From NCBI GenBank assembly GCA_019454045.1, contig SKCR01007782.1, positions 124,001 through 188,000 of the forward strand: a DNA stretch of 64,000 nucleotides. The letters run 5' to 3'. This DNA is from Zanthoxylum bungeanum (Eukaryota; Streptophyta; Magnoliopsida; Sapindales; Rutaceae). Shown here piece by piece: positions 1 through 12,922 of the stretch. Each line of letters begins with the position of its first letter. Positions within the stretch are counted from its first letter, which is position 1. The notes beneath the pieces are model-generated. The model worked only from the letters and a program-made list of their open reading frames with translations, made no database searches and was not told the DNA's origin. The position numbers and the translations under genes are program-made.

Positions 1-2540
1 GTGTTTATCGGCAACAATAGCTTGCTTGGAAGATTTCCAGCTCACTGTTCCGTTATTCAAACTTTATAGTACCGTTGTTACGACTTAAGTCGCTTTATGG
101 TTTGGAAACTTGCACAGTAGTGAATCCAGTCCTTCAAGTTCTCATCTCCATAGTATAAGAAAGCATCCTTGTTCATCTAAGATACTAAATGATGTTCTTA
201 ACATCAATCCAGTGACTATCACATGGATGGCCTGATTGTGACTCCATATGCTCAAAGAGTATGAGACACCGGGTCGCGTACATTTATTTCAATGTACGAG
301 TTCTCGAAGAGTATTAACAACTTTAAATCTATCCTAGTATATATTTATTCCTAGAATAAAGGTTGTTTCTCCCAAGAATTCTACGGAGAATTTTCATGAA
401 AGCCAAGCTTTCACCGATTTTATTATGGGAATATCATTTCCAAGAAATGACATATCATCATTATTTAAGACATTCACTGTCAGTGCACTCCCACTAACCT
501 CCTTATATACACTAGAATCATATTCGTTTTGAATTATTCATACACCATTATGATTACATCAAAACGATATCGTTCCAAGAACGCAATATTTGCTTCAATC
601 CATCCATGGATCGAGTAACTTGCAAACCTTGTTTGCTCGTTTTGGTACGACAAAACCGTCAGGATGTTGTAAACACCCTCCAAAAGGTTTACTTTTAATG
701 AAAGTGATTTTGACGTTCAGCTGACATATTTCATAAATGAAATGTGCAGCATCAGCAAGCATTATCCAAATGGATTTAACCATGGCAACAAGTAAAAGGT
801 TTCGTCGTAATCGACACAATGTTGATAACGATACCTTTTCGCTACAAGCCTAGCTTTGTACGTTGGTATGTTACCTTCCATGTATGTATTCCTTGAAGAA
901 TTATATAGTACCAATAGGCACAATGTCTTCCGGTACAACAACTAGTATCCAAACTTAGTTGGTATACATGGAATCCATTTCGGACATCATGGCACTTTGC
1001 CATAATAGGGAGTCGATACCTTGTATCACTTCCTCATACATAGTCAGTTCGTATTCCTCAATAAGATTGACATCTTAACGAGGTGAGATCAGAAACCCAT
1101 ACCTCCCAGGTTGTTTTCTGACTCTCTCCGACTATCGCGGTTCTTGTGTATTCGAAGATTATTGGTATAGTTTCATCCTTGATGAACTATTTGTGTTCCA
1201 TTAAGGAATCGGTGCCTGGAATAGTATTACTCCGATTTTCATCTAGTTTTACTTTCCTCCCACTTACCACTGCATATAGGTATTCCTCTTAGAAACCGCA
1301 TGGCGAGCAACAATTACACTGTTCTATTGTGAGTTGTATAAGTACTATACTTTGGTTTCCCTAGGATAACCCACAACTAGGCACTTATCTGATTTGGGTT
1401 CTAGTTTGGTATCATCCAAACATATGCCCATCATACCCAAATCTTCAGGAATAAGAAAACCAGTTTCTTTCCTTTCATATCTAATATGAAGTCTGTCAAA
1501 CAGATTTTTATGGAACCTTATTCAAAATAAGTTTTGCACTGTTAAAGCTTATCCTTGAAGGAAATGGTAGCTCAGAGCGACTCATGATTAACCTTATCAT
1601 GTCCAACAAAATTCGGTTTCTCGGTTCGGAACACACGTCAAATTGATGTGTTCCGAGAGGAGTCCCCATTGAAAGTATACTATACTCTTTCAAGTATATG
1701 AGAAACTTATTGCTTAAGTATTTTCCATCATGGTCTAACCGTGACAGTTTAATACTTTAGCCGATCTGTTTATCTACTTCGTGTCGAAACTCTTTGATTT
1801 CATCAAAGTTTCCGATTCCGTGTTTCAATAGAAACACATAACCATAACGCGATGCCACATCCGTAAAGGTCACGAAATATTCATATCCACTTCTAGCCTA
1901 GCTAGATATGGGCCCACTTACATCACTATGAACAAGGGCTAACAGATCGGTGGCACTTGCACTTTTACCAAGTAAAAGTGTTTTAGGTACTTTGCCTAAT
2001 AAACTAGATTCGTAGACATCATTTGAATAGAATCAAATCCGTCCTAGTATCCACTCTTCAAAAGTGAGGATATACGAGTCTTGCTTAATTGTGTCCCAGA
2101 CAACAATGCCACATATAAGTCTCAACTGATTAAATCAATTTGAGCTATTTGTTTGTCATGTCATATGTTCGAGATTTATTTATATTCAAAATATAAATGT
2201 TGTTATTCACATCTAATGTGGTTATCTCAATATCATCTTTATAAAATAAAACACTTTAGTGTTCTAGAATATAAAGGTATATCTGCAACGGATTATACTC
2301 TGATATAGAGATAATGTTTCTAGTCAAACTAGTTACACTGTAACAGTTTCCTAATTTAAGTACACACCCGAAGGGTAGTTCCTAAACTTAGGTTTCTACG
2401 GTTAAAACAGCGACTCTCGTCCCGTTTCCGATTCGCAGATCAATCTCATCTGAAGTCAGTATCCTGCTTGTCAGCAGATTCTGCACATCAGTACATATTT
2501 ATGTACCACACTCAGTATCTAAAATCCAATTTTAATACTA
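1..2540 (-). pseudogene. Copia 1 pol remnant (protease, integrase, RT, RNase H)
   Basis: Translation of the minus strand in shifting frames gives copia pol landmarks. An aspartic protease region lies near 2360-2500 and the GAG-pre-integrase zinc region near 1990-2050. An integrase core segment reading LVHSDVSGP lies near 1905-1945. An RT segment with QHPDGFVVPKRANKVCKL lies near 610-665. The first 300 bases match the RT/RNase H part of copia 2 around 29045-29260. The longest open stretches are only 61-76 codons, so no functional polyprotein can be made. Family known: pol would encode the enzymes for cDNA synthesis and integration. Confidence 0.8.
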
Positions 2541-2900
2541 GTAGCGAACTTGTTTATGACAAATATATTTGAAGCCGGAGCCTTGCCCGTCTTCAATTCC
2601 TTCATGTCTGCCTTGTCCATACGACAGTCACGCTTCAGTGACCCTGTTTGCCACAGTTTAGGCAGACATCTTGGGATATGTCATTTGTCTTCCCAGAAGA
2701 TTATAATGACTTTGCCTTTGCCCCGTTTCACATTCCAGAAGCCTTTGGCCAAGCCTTGGCCTTCTAGAATGTCGAAATAAGATGCGTCTTGCGCTTCTTG
2801 CCTTATTGCAAACTTTGGCTTTGTCTCCTTGAGAATAGCTATTAACTCTCCAAGAGTTTACTATTGCAATTTAGTACTTCCAAGATCTAAGAATAGATCT
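2541..2900 (-). pseudogene. Copia 1 gag remnant with CCHC zinc knuckle
   Basis: The minus strand at about 2610-2680 encodes CLNCGKQGH followed, after a frame break, by the final Cys of a CX2CX4HX4C knuckle, the RNA-binding motif of retrotransposon nucleocapsid. The equivalent region of copia 2 (31511-32165) keeps more of the upstream gag domain. There is no intact ORF. Confidence 0.7.
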
Positions 2901-5590
2901 ATGAAGATCCTTCAATTTCAATATCATACTATAATGATCTAATCCTTAGTTCTGACTAAGAAATTAAGGAGTCTATTTGACAAGCTTAATGGATTAAGCA
3001 CTAAAGTTATCATCACATAAATATTCCAAAATCATGTTCTACTATTGCTTAACTCCAGGCTTAGGCCTAAGATGTTATTTTATCCAATAAAGTAACTTCT
3101 TAGTTTCCAGGACTATCCTGAAGTTTTATTCCAATTTGAAAATTAAAGTCGTTTAAAAACATTTTCACCCAGGATTATGTTTTAAACACTAATCTTTCAA
3201 TTATCTTGATTCTAATAGTCCAACTATTAATCAACGATTTTAGGTACTAATTAATATAATGATTACTATAGTCCAACTATATAATCAACTATAATTTAAA
3301 TTAGTTAAATTTAATTATATTGATTACTATAATCCAATTATAAAATCAACTATTAATTGAAATTAGTTAATTCAAATATATTGATTACTATAATCCAATT
3401 ATATAATCAACTATAAATGAAATAGTTTGAATACAGTCCAACTGTTTAATTAAAACAACGATTAAATATTAGTCCAACTAATATATTAATTATTTGACGA
3501 AAAATTTGAAATGAGCGCGTATGGCAATTAACTAAACGAATATTGCAAATTTAATATTTGCCTCCACTATTTTTCGGTGAGCCTCTAACCCTCTGTGGAG
3601 TACTCGAGAAACCTTGTTTCCTAGTAGGCTAGGATCCCGTTAAATAACACACAATCTTGACTTTGGCCAACAAATTGTATGATAATTAATTAGGTAGATC
3701 TCTAAGATCAATTGGATCTCATCCAATTCCTAGATCCAGTAGGTGGACATCCAAGTCTGAAACATATATCTCATATATGCCAATATATCCAATATATTCC
3801 CTAACATTTTCCCTCTGAATCAACTAAGCCTTGGCTTTGGCACAACAAACTTAGTGATCTCAGTTAAGCGAAACCCATTGACCATGGAAAGCTTCGTAAT
3901 CGATGTCGATGGACAAGAAGTGATCTTGACTTTGGCCACAAATCACAACTTGGACAAGACACCGATATGGAACAAAGCCTTCATGATTCAACCACATCCG
4001 CGACGGACAAAGGTCTTGACTTTGGCCAACAAACCAGTGCCAGTCTTGGATCTTGAGTAAAATCACTCAATGGAAAGAAAAACGCTTAATATGTTGTGAG
4101 AGTTTTTCGCGTAAATTGGCAACCAATTAATTATCTTTGTTAAGGTCTCATCATCATACACCCTTAAACATGCATTCTAAACACATAATAAGGCGCATAT
4201 AAATAAATATAATAATGATATGCGGATGGATATTTAAACACATTGTTCCTAGAACAAATCTCTCCATTTCCTCTCTCCCGCTAGCACAAGTATTACTTCT
4301 ACCCGATTACATAACACTTCTAAAGAAACCTCATTTACATTGAGGGGAATAGGTAAGAAGAGAAATACACAGAGTCAAGAGGTAATAGGCTGGACACGCA
4401 GGTCCAATTTAATAAATTCTAAATTTATTACAACAATTTCCAAAATTGCCCTCACCTATCTAATATCCATCCGATATACATTATTCATACATCGCATCCA
4501 TGTATTCACACAAGCATGTTATCAATCAATCTAATCCAATTAATTAATCTGATAATTAATGACCATCCAATGTTCAAACAACGATTTGATTTTGCGCGAG
4601 TCCGACTCGTTTTACGAATAAGTACTCAAAGTACGAATTCACAAATTATATTAAACTACAACATTAAATCTAATTTAATTTGCATTTAATACTAATTATA
4701 TATTTAATTCCAAATTAAATATTACACTTTATTAATGTGCCTTTACGACTTAGATTCCAAATCTAATCGTTATGGGTCTCAAAGCCCGATTAACATCCAA
4801 TGTCAATTTAATTAAAGTCCAATGGGCTTTTAATTAATTTCTTAAGGCATGAACTTTTGGTCAATATGGGTCAAACCCAAATACCAAAGCCCATTTAAGG
4901 AATCACCCTTATTTTCCAAGAAACCAATTTACGCCCATTAGGCCCAATTAATATTAAAGGTCCATTAAGTCATAATTGGACTTTTTGGAGATGGTTTTGG
5001 GCCCAATTGGATCCAACCAATTTAGCCTAAACCAAACTTGGCACAACCAAGCCCATTAAGCCCAATTACAACTTTACAAGCCCAATTCCAAATTTGAGCC
5101 CAATTAATTTAATTTCAAAATTCCAAATTTCATAATTAAATTAACCAAAGTGTATGTCATAATTAATTACTTAAATTAATATTTCCAAAAAATCAATTTA
5201 CACAATTAATTATGCTCATTATCATCAACACATGTCCAACACATTTGAATCAAAAAATCAATCATTTTACAAGCTTATAGTCACGGCAATTTGGGGTTTT
5301 TCATGTCCGATTCGGTTTCAATCTAATTAAATCCACAATCAACATTACCCAATGTTTTCCAACTCATCCAATGATCAAAAGCACAAAAATCACCATGACA
5401 TTATAGGGCATCATGATTCGGCCAAGCCAACCAATTGGGGAAAAATTGATCCAATCCATTTTTCACAAAATTGATCATGCATAACACCATGTTATCATAT
5501 TTTAAGCATACTCAAACAAGTAATTTCACTCAAACATGCTCAAATTCAATTTACCCAATTTTACCCTAAATTCAATTCCATGCTCAAAAT
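2901..5590 (-). other. Copia 1 untranslated leader, no gene seen
   Basis: About 2.7 kb separates the gag remnant from the primer-binding site. It is AT-rich, with no coding region I can support. Small ORFs such as 3854-4060 show no family features. The same leader is present in copia 2 (32166-34631), so it belongs to the element rather than being a later insertion. It contains short tandem repeats near 3215-3425. Confidence 0.6.
3215..3425. repeat. Tandem repeat in copia leader
   Basis: A unit of about 65-70 bp, beginning with a form of GATTACTATAATCCAACTAT followed by ATAATCAACTA, occurs about three times with small variations. A shorter version lies in the leader of copia 2 at about 32345-32490. 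Confidence 0.6.
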
Positions 5591-5604
5591 GGCTCAAGAT
5601 ACCA
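5591..5604 (-). other. Copia 1 primer-binding site (initiator tRNA-Met type)
   Basis: The minus strand reads TGGTATCTTGAGCC one base after the LTR terminus ...CCCAACA. It differs by a few bases from the copia consensus TGGTATCAGAGC, which pairs with the 3' end of initiator tRNA-Met. This fixes the inner border of the LTR at 5606. Confidence 0.75.
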
Positions 5605-5605
5605 T

Positions 5606-7568
5606 TGTTGGGTTTCTAGTTAGTCCCAAGATCAATTTCAAGCAAGAAACATTTGCGAATACAACAATGAAATATGGCGGAATCATACTTACATTGATCG
5701 GATTTTGCGACACGACGAACACAAGCCTTTGCTCAATGAAGCTCTCGGCTTTGCTCTTTAGTGTTCTCCTTGTGATTCGGCCATGGTGGTCCAAGCTCCA
5801 AGCTTTCGAATGGTGATTCCATGCTCACAAGTTGGTTTCCCTATCACCTTCGCAAGACTCCGGATGTGTGCTAGCACTCTTGAAATTTTGCCACAAAATT
5901 TCCTATTTCCCTTATTATTGTTCTCGGCAATTGCCAAAATTTAGAGAAGGAAATGTGGTCCAAGACCGTGAGAGGAGAAAAGAAGAATGAGAGAATGTGT
6001 GTTTTATGTGTAATGATATCTAATACCAAAATTGAAAGTCAAATACCAAATAATAAAATAATGGTATATGTCTTTCAAGTCACACTAGAGTATTTTGTAC
6101 TCAACCATCAAATCCCATCAACTTCCATCAATCAAAGTGACTAAAGTTGACTAGTGATTTGACGCTTGATGTGACATGTGGGCCCCACTCGATTCCAAAT
6201 GCGAGTGGGCCCGCAAACACTCCCGGGCTCGGGTTCGCTAATTCCGAATTAACGAATTTTTCGTTGCGACGTAATTAAATCAAATTCAATTAAATAATTA
6301 TGCCAAGCAAAATTACTATTCACGTCGCTAGCGAATTAATTCTAAATTAACTCGTTCGCCCGAATTAAAATATAATTTTAATTCCGCGTCGAAATCCAAT
6401 TTCGTATAATATATCGAATATATTATTTTATCAATTAATTGCAAATTAATCATTCTCTTTCTTTAAATAATATTTTATCCCAGATAAAATATCTCCGTAA
6501 TTAATCCCATATTAATTTTCTCTCTCTTATAGTTAATCCCAGATTAATTAAGTGCGAGTCATACGTCATCGGTGAATCTTCGGGAAGCTACCCATGAGAT
6601 CCCCGAATATGTTGGCAGTAAATCTGGTCGTCAGACTATCCGAACACGTACATACCTAGTACTACATTTTTACCGATTTACAAGACATGGTTGGCTTCTA
6701 GCAAAACATTGTGCCTACCCAATTCTCCAGAAATATTCTTACTGGAATATGTGATCTATATCAGGCGTAATATACATAGTATTGTGTATTACGATCTAGG
6801 ATGTCACGTGCAAGGCTTGGGGCTGGAATCGTGTCTGCCCCGTACGAAGCACATATCGGATCTCTGGTAACTAGTCTCTATAATCGGATAAACATGACCT
6901 AGTCATAATATCCCGATAGCTGCAGTATATAAGAGCACCAGTTCCGTATCCTACGTGATCATCATCTCCACTATGACTGGAGTGATACTTCCATTTTGAC
7001 ATCACACCCAATACACTACGATTCTCAATATACCCAGAAGAGTTGTACACAGAACCTGTTAAAGCCCTGGACGACCAAAACCAAAGTATATTGATTGTCG
7101 CAAGTATTAGCGGTGCAAGTCTCAGGTTAAGACCAAATACACCTACCCTGATTCGGTAGACACATAGTCATACTACCAATGGAATTCCGAGGGGTCTATC
7201 CAGAGCGAAGCTGTTTCCGTACCATCGGTAAACACAACCTCATATTACACTTGCATAAGTATCTTATACCCAAATATATGAGAACTATGCCGTTATGCTC
7301 CCACAACGCGCACAAGTTTTACGCATTATCGATGTCCAATCTCAATAATACTCTAACTTGGGATATTTAATGATTAAACCTTCGTGGATTGATATTGTCT
7401 CATATCATCTCAATCCGGAACTAATCATATGGACCTTTTATCATTTATACATCTTGGTAATCTAATTACAAATGATAAAATAGCAATTTCCTTTGTCACA
7501 TAGTTAATTTGTACAACAACACCATGATCTGTACAAATAGTCATGCTATGGGTCATAATTGTCCAACA
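5606..7568 (-). repeat. 5' LTR of copia 1 (1963 bp)
   Basis: In minus orientation it starts TGTTGGACAATTATGACCC and ends ...CCCAACA, next to the primer-binding site. Homologous LTRs, in whole or part, are at 8403-10313 (+), 12923-14886 (+), 27473-28713 (-) and 34645-37054 (-). No coding content; ORFs inside it (for example 6572-6754) recur only because the LTR recurs. Confidence 0.9.
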
Positions 7569-8402
7569 CCAATGACACTCAGACAATTCATGAATCCCAC
7601 TAGGACATGATCACCATCTTGCATTGTTTTTCCCTTAGATGCATCACGTTTCAATTTTAAGCCAGGTGTCATCCAACTTTTACCCACATTCCACGGTCTA
7701 GAATAAGAAAATCCTTATCAGAACCTAAGGGATTTTGAAGAGGTATGTAACACTTGCACAAACCAAAATTCCAACATGAATATTATTCGATTAAAGTTTT
7801 TTCCCTTTTCTTTAAAGGATAAAGCTAAAATTTGGCAGCAGAACCCTAGGTTAGGGTCCATTAGAACATGAGATGATTTACAAGAACAGTTTCTAAAAAA
7901 ATTCTTTCCCTCTCACAGGACAAACTCCTTTAAGAGGAGAATCACGACTTTCACACAAGAGTCGGGGGAAACACTTTACCAATGTTGGGAGAGGTTCAAA
8001 GAGATGTTGAATGTTTGTCCACATCACGGGTTTGAAACATGGAAGCTGGTTGCCTACTTCTACGAGGGTTTAACACCCCAAGGTAGACAAGTAGTGGAGA
8101 TGATGTGTAATGGTGAATTTAGAGATAAAAATCCCGAAGATGCACTAGATTACCTAGAACACATAGCAGAGAATGCACAACAATGGGACACATTTGGCAC
8201 TTATGAGTCGTCTGTAAAACCACAGCCATCTGGTAGAGGTATGTTTAACCTTAGGGAAGACCATGACTTTTCTGCTAAGTACGCATCTCTAGCTAAAAAA
8301 AGATGAGGCATTAGAAATGAGGAAGAGTGATCATGTCAAGTCAGTTCAATAAGCCACATGTAAAATCTGTAATTGAAAAGAACATGTCACACATGTTTGC
8401 CC
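7569..8402 (+). pseudogene. Gypsy A gag, N-terminal and middle part
   Basis: Plus-strand translation gives a Ty3/gypsy gag domain. FKPGVIQLLPTFHGLE lies near 7655-7715, then KFFPFSLKDKAK, then YQCWERFKEMLNVCPHH near 7980-8030, with a 100-codon open stretch at 8004-8306. It closely resembles the gag of gypsy C in this window. It ends in a CCHC knuckle (CKIC...H....C, about 8360-8400, with one in-frame stop) that the solo LTR at 8403 interrupts. The start of the gene lies beyond copia 1, outside the window. Confidence 0.85.
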
Positions 8403-10313
8403 TGTTAGACAATTATGACCATAGCATCACTATTTGTACATAATATGGTGTTGTTGTACAAATTAATTATGTGACAAAGGAAATTGCTCTTTTATCATTT
8501 GTAATTGGATTACCAAGATACATAAATGATAAAAGTCCATATGATTAGTTCCAGATTAATAAGATATGAGACAATATTAATCCAATAAGGTTTAATCATT
8601 AAATATCCCTAGTCGTAGTATTATCGAGACTGGACATCGATAATGCGGAATAGACTAGTATTGCACTTGTGCGCGTTGTGGGAGCATAACGGCATAGTTC
8701 TCATATATTTAAGTATTTGATACTTATGCAAGTGTAATATGAGGTTGTGTTTGCCGATGGTATGGAAACAGCTTCGCTCTGGATAGACCCCTCGGAATTC
8801 CATTGGTAGTATGACTATGTGTCTATGGAAATCCAAATTAGGGTTGGTGTATTTGGTCTTAACCTGAGACTTGCATCGCTAATACTTGCGACAATCAATA
8901 TACTTTGGTTTTGGTTGTCCGAGGCTTTAACAGGTTCCGTGTACGCCTCTTCTGGGTATATTGAGAATCGTAGTGTATTGGGTGTGATGTCAAAATGGAA
9001 GTATCACTTCAGTCATATGAAGATGATGATCACGTAGGATACGGAACTAGTACTCTTATGTACTGCAGTCATCGGGATAATATGACTAGGTCATGATTAT
9101 CCGATTATAGAGACTAGTTACCAGAGATCTGATATATGTTTCGTACGGGGCAGACACAATTCCAGCCCCATGCCTAGCATGTGACATCTGACACTGGATC
9201 GCATTACGTAATACTACGTATACTAAGCCTGACACAGATTACATATTCCTTATAAGAATATTTCTGGAGAATTGGGTAGGCACGGTGCTTTGCTAGAAGC
9301 CAACCATGTCTCGTAAATCAGTAAAAACGTAGTACGAGGTACGTACGTGTTCGGATAGTCCGACGACCGGATTTACTGCCAATATATCCAGGGATCTCAT
9401 GGGTCGCTTCCCGAAGATTCACTGATGACGTATGATTCGAACATAATTAATCTGGGATTAATTACGGAGAGATTTTATCTGGGATAAAATAATATTAGAA
9501 GAGAGAGAACGATTAATTTGGAACTAATCGATAAAATAATATATTCGATATATTAAACGAAATTAGATTTCGACGCGGAATTAAAATTTGATTTTAATTC
9601 GGGCTAACTAATTGATTTAGAATTAATTCGCGAGTGACGTGAATAGTAATTTTGCTATGCATAATTATTTAATTAAATTTGATTTAATTATGTCGCAACG
9701 GAAAAATTGTTAATTTGGAATTAACGAACCCGAGCCCGGGAGTGTTTGCGGGCCTACTCGAATTTTGAATTTAGTGGGACCCACATGTCACATCACTTGT
9801 CACTTTAATTACTTTTTGGTGATGGGTTTTGGTGAAGGAATGATGGTGACTTGTATTACACTCCAAGTTGGTAATGATGGAAGTTTTTTACCAAATGTTT
9901 GGTATATCTTGTTTTTGATTTTTGAAATCAAAGACACAAGTCAAACACATCTTCATCATTTCTCGCTCTCTCCCTCACGGCTTCACTCTCCATTTTCTCT
10001 TCAATTTTGGCTTGGTCGAAACAAATGAGGAAGAAGAAGAAAATTTTGTTGCAAAATTTTCTAGTTGCTAGCACATTCAAAAAATCATATAAGGTGATAG
10101 GGAAACCAATCCTTGAGCTTGGAATCAACAACAAAGCTTGGAGCTTGGATTTCATCCCCAAAGGAGAAGCTTGGACGAAACTTCAAGGAGCAAAGTTTCG
10201 TATTTGACGCATCCAATAATCGATCAAAGTGAGTATTTTCCGCATTCTTACTTTGTTGTATTCACATGATTTCTTGCTTAATTTGATATTGGTTTGACCT
10301 ACAAAACCCAACA
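8403..10313 (+). mobile_element. Copia solo LTR (1911 bp) inserted in gypsy A gag
   Basis: It begins TGTTAGACAATTATGACC and ends ...AAACCCAACA. It is flanked by a perfect 5-bp duplication TGCCC at 8398-8402 and 10314-10318. It is the inverted-orientation homologue of the copia 1 LTR. With no internal region between two LTRs, it is a solo LTR left by LTR-LTR recombination. Confidence 0.93.
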
Positions 10314-10318
10314 TGCCC

Positions 10319-11035
10319 AACCTTTCCAGCCCTGCAAGAATGTCTTCATGACCAAGTAAGTTCCATAAACACTTTCAATAGAACAAATCCAAACCCATAC
10401 TCTCAAACCTATAATTCTGATTGGAGAAATCATCCAAACTTCAATTGGAGGAATGATAACCAAGCACAACCATCGAAACAACCTCCCCAGGTACAAAAGA
10501 ATTTCTTAAATTTCCAGAATTACGTACCATATGTCCCACCACCTAGGAAAACCATTGAGGATGCCTTGCATGCATTCATTGAGAAACAGGAAGCCATTAA
10601 TGACCAAAATGTGCAAACAATGAATGATTTGAGAGAAACTTTTGCCAAAATCACATCTGCTTTGACTATTAATGAGAAATGAAGGTTTCCTGCACAACCA
10701 CAACCAAACCTCAAGAGTCATCAAAACCCTCACTAGGGTAGTTCTGGTAGTCAACACATAGACCAAGTCAAATCTGTTATTACTCTTCGCAGTGATAAGG
10801 TCATCCACAGACCTATTCTTGAACCTCGTGAAGTTGAAAATAAATCAGATTCAGAGGGTAAGGAATGGGTTGATGAACCATTACCCGTCGTTGATGATAA
10901 AAATTTCTCTCATGCACCTCTATTCCTACAGGCATTAGAAACAAAGAAATTGAATCATTCCCCATAGATATATGAAATATTCAAACAGGTAAAAGTCAAT
11001 ATTTCTTTGTTAGATGCCATCCAACAGATACCATT
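10319..11035 (+). pseudogene. Gypsy A gag, C-terminal part and gag-protease linker
   Basis: It continues the frame broken at 8402. The Asn/Pro/Trp-rich tail, with NSDWRNHPNFNWRN near 10415-10450, is typical of Athila/Tat-like gypsy gags. A helical segment (DALHAFIEKQEAINDQN) follows, then VITLRSDKV near 10775-10800, which marks the gag-protease linker. The block ends with LLDAIQQIP near 11010-11033, just before the next insertion. Stops at about 10679, 10733 and 10965 make it non-functional. Protease and the rest of pol are missing; only a few codons may resume at 16001. Confidence 0.8.
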
Positions 11036-11735
11036 TTTCTATTTCATAGTGGGATTCTAAATTGGTTTGTGTTTTGATTCAAAAAAAATGTATATAAGTA
11101 TTTAGAATACATGTATGCTAGTTGTATAACATGTGTTGATGGTGGTTATGACGCTAAAATTAGATTTTAGGTGTATTTGAAGTATTATGAGAAAATTGGA
11201 AGTGTTTAGTATTGGTTTGAAGTAGAAAAATACTTACTGCCTTGAAAGCGTCGCAACTCTGACCCCTCAGTGTCGCGACACTGAGCATCAGACCTGTGAG
11301 CATCGTGAAGCCTACCCTTCTGCGTCACGACGCCAAGACATTCGGTTCTCGGCCCAAGCTCTCGCGTCGGGACGCGCAAAGCTAATAAATACTTAAAATT
11401 CATTTTCTCCGTTCTGGAGTTTCCAGACTCCGTTTGGGTCCATTTGTTTTCCTACGGACTCGAAAAAGAATGTAGTTTTATATAAAAATATTTCAAAATA
11501 CACTAATGTTGGATATCCACGGGTTAGCTCCAATTTTGCTATGCGGGACACTGATTCGACCCTAGGGGTTCCACATCTGCCCCAACAATAAGAGTATTAT
11601 TATCTTTTCACCTAAAAGTCTTTGGTCAAATTTTGAATTTTTTACTTTAGGGGTCAATTGATAAATTTTTATTAGTTTGTTTCAATTTTTGTTTAACCCA
11701 AATTGTGGGGATTTGACTGAAATTTTCCAACCTAT

Positions 11736-11743
11736 TATAAAAA
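11736..11743 (+). promoter_or_regulatory. TATA box of the large gypsy LTR
   Basis: TATAAAAA lies about 700 bp into the LTR, followed by CT-rich sequence, as expected at the U3/R border. Confidence 0.4.
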
Positions 11744-12922
11744 CCTCATTTCCTCTTTTTCTCCTAAAATGTGTCGCCAATTCTTCTCATTTTTTTATTC
11801 TTCCATGCAAGAAAGAGAGCTCTGATCCGGCCATGAGTGATCGTTTTTCGGCAAATGGGCTGGGGGAAAAGATAGAGCATGCTGTGAGGACCATTTTAGT
11901 GGTGGTGGTGTCGCCGGAGATGACCATTTTCAAACGAATAGAGAGCTTGAAGATTCCGAAAACTTTTACCGATTCACGGTAAATTGGAGCTCACATGACC
12001 ACCACCATTGGATTCAGGATGACGGTGCGCATCTACTGGTTGCATTGGTGAGGAGATCGTAGGGGCATTGGCTCTTCGCGCCGACGCATGTGGCGGCGCA
12101 TGGAGGCCACGCGCCAAAGTGTCTGGGCAGAATCTCCTCTTCGATGTTGTCGGCATGTTGGTTCGAGCCTTTCGTGCGGTAATAGACTTGAACTATAATT
12201 TTGTGTATTTTTCATGTTTTTACGTATTTAATTACCGATTTTGGATTATTTGAATTGTTTTAAGATTTGAGTTTTGAGTTTTAAATTGTTATTTTCGGAT
12301 TGTGGCCTTGATTGTAAAGTGTGGTTGGGTGATTGTTGTAGGCTCCGAATGAGTATTTGTGGTATTGAATTGTAAATGGAAAGCCCGTGTTTTAAACGAA
12401 ACCATGTCATTTTTTCGTTAGATTTGTGCAGGAGTTTTATTTGATGCGTTTTACATCTCAGGTTTCGAGATGTCGCTTTTGGGTGATCTTTGGCGGTCAC
12501 TGATCAGCAGACCTGCATGCCTCGTAGAGCATGCCGGGTTAGCCCGAAGAGAGTATTATAGTTGTTAGACTGACGGAATAGTTTGAACGCGTTGAGCATC
12601 GTTATGAGATCGTTTTCACGCTTCGAACGTGAGGTTGCGGTAGGGATTCAATACTCACCTTGATTGTGGTTTTAAAATATATATATATGTATATCATTAT
12701 ATTATGCCTTTGAAAATGATATAAATACGTTTTAACATTAGCCATGTTTTATAAAAATGTTAAATGGTGGGTTGGGTGGCACGATGCGACCATAATATGT
12801 TTTTTTTTATTTTGTTTTACAAACATATGCATGGTAGTATACATTTAAATTGGATCGGACCTGGATTGGTAATAAATTAAAATTGGATATATATGTAAAA
12901 TTGATATATGTGGAGCCCCGTT

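Larger units (their letters stand above)
1..7568 (-). mobile_element. Copia 1: partial Ty1/copia LTR retrotransposon
   Basis: Read on the minus strand, this runs 5' LTR (7568 to 5606), primer-binding site, a leader of about 2.7 kb, gag, protease, integrase, then RT/RNase H, which leaves the window at position 1. Domain order (integrase before RT) defines Ty1/copia. The 3' LTR must lie left of the window. The element interrupts the gag of gypsy A: the base after the LTR (7569) is already gag sequence. The five flanking bases CCAAT (7569-7573) should recur beyond the missing 3' LTR. All coding parts have stops and frameshifts, so the copy is dead. Copia 2 in this window is the same family. Confidence 0.9.

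Noticed and set aside
2550..2780. 76-codon plus-strand ORF
   Set aside because: Antisense shadow of the copia 1 gag zinc-knuckle region.
11677..11982. 101-codon plus-strand ORF in the large LTR
   Set aside because: Starts before the LTR TATA box and spans the presumed U3/R border; no domain seen.
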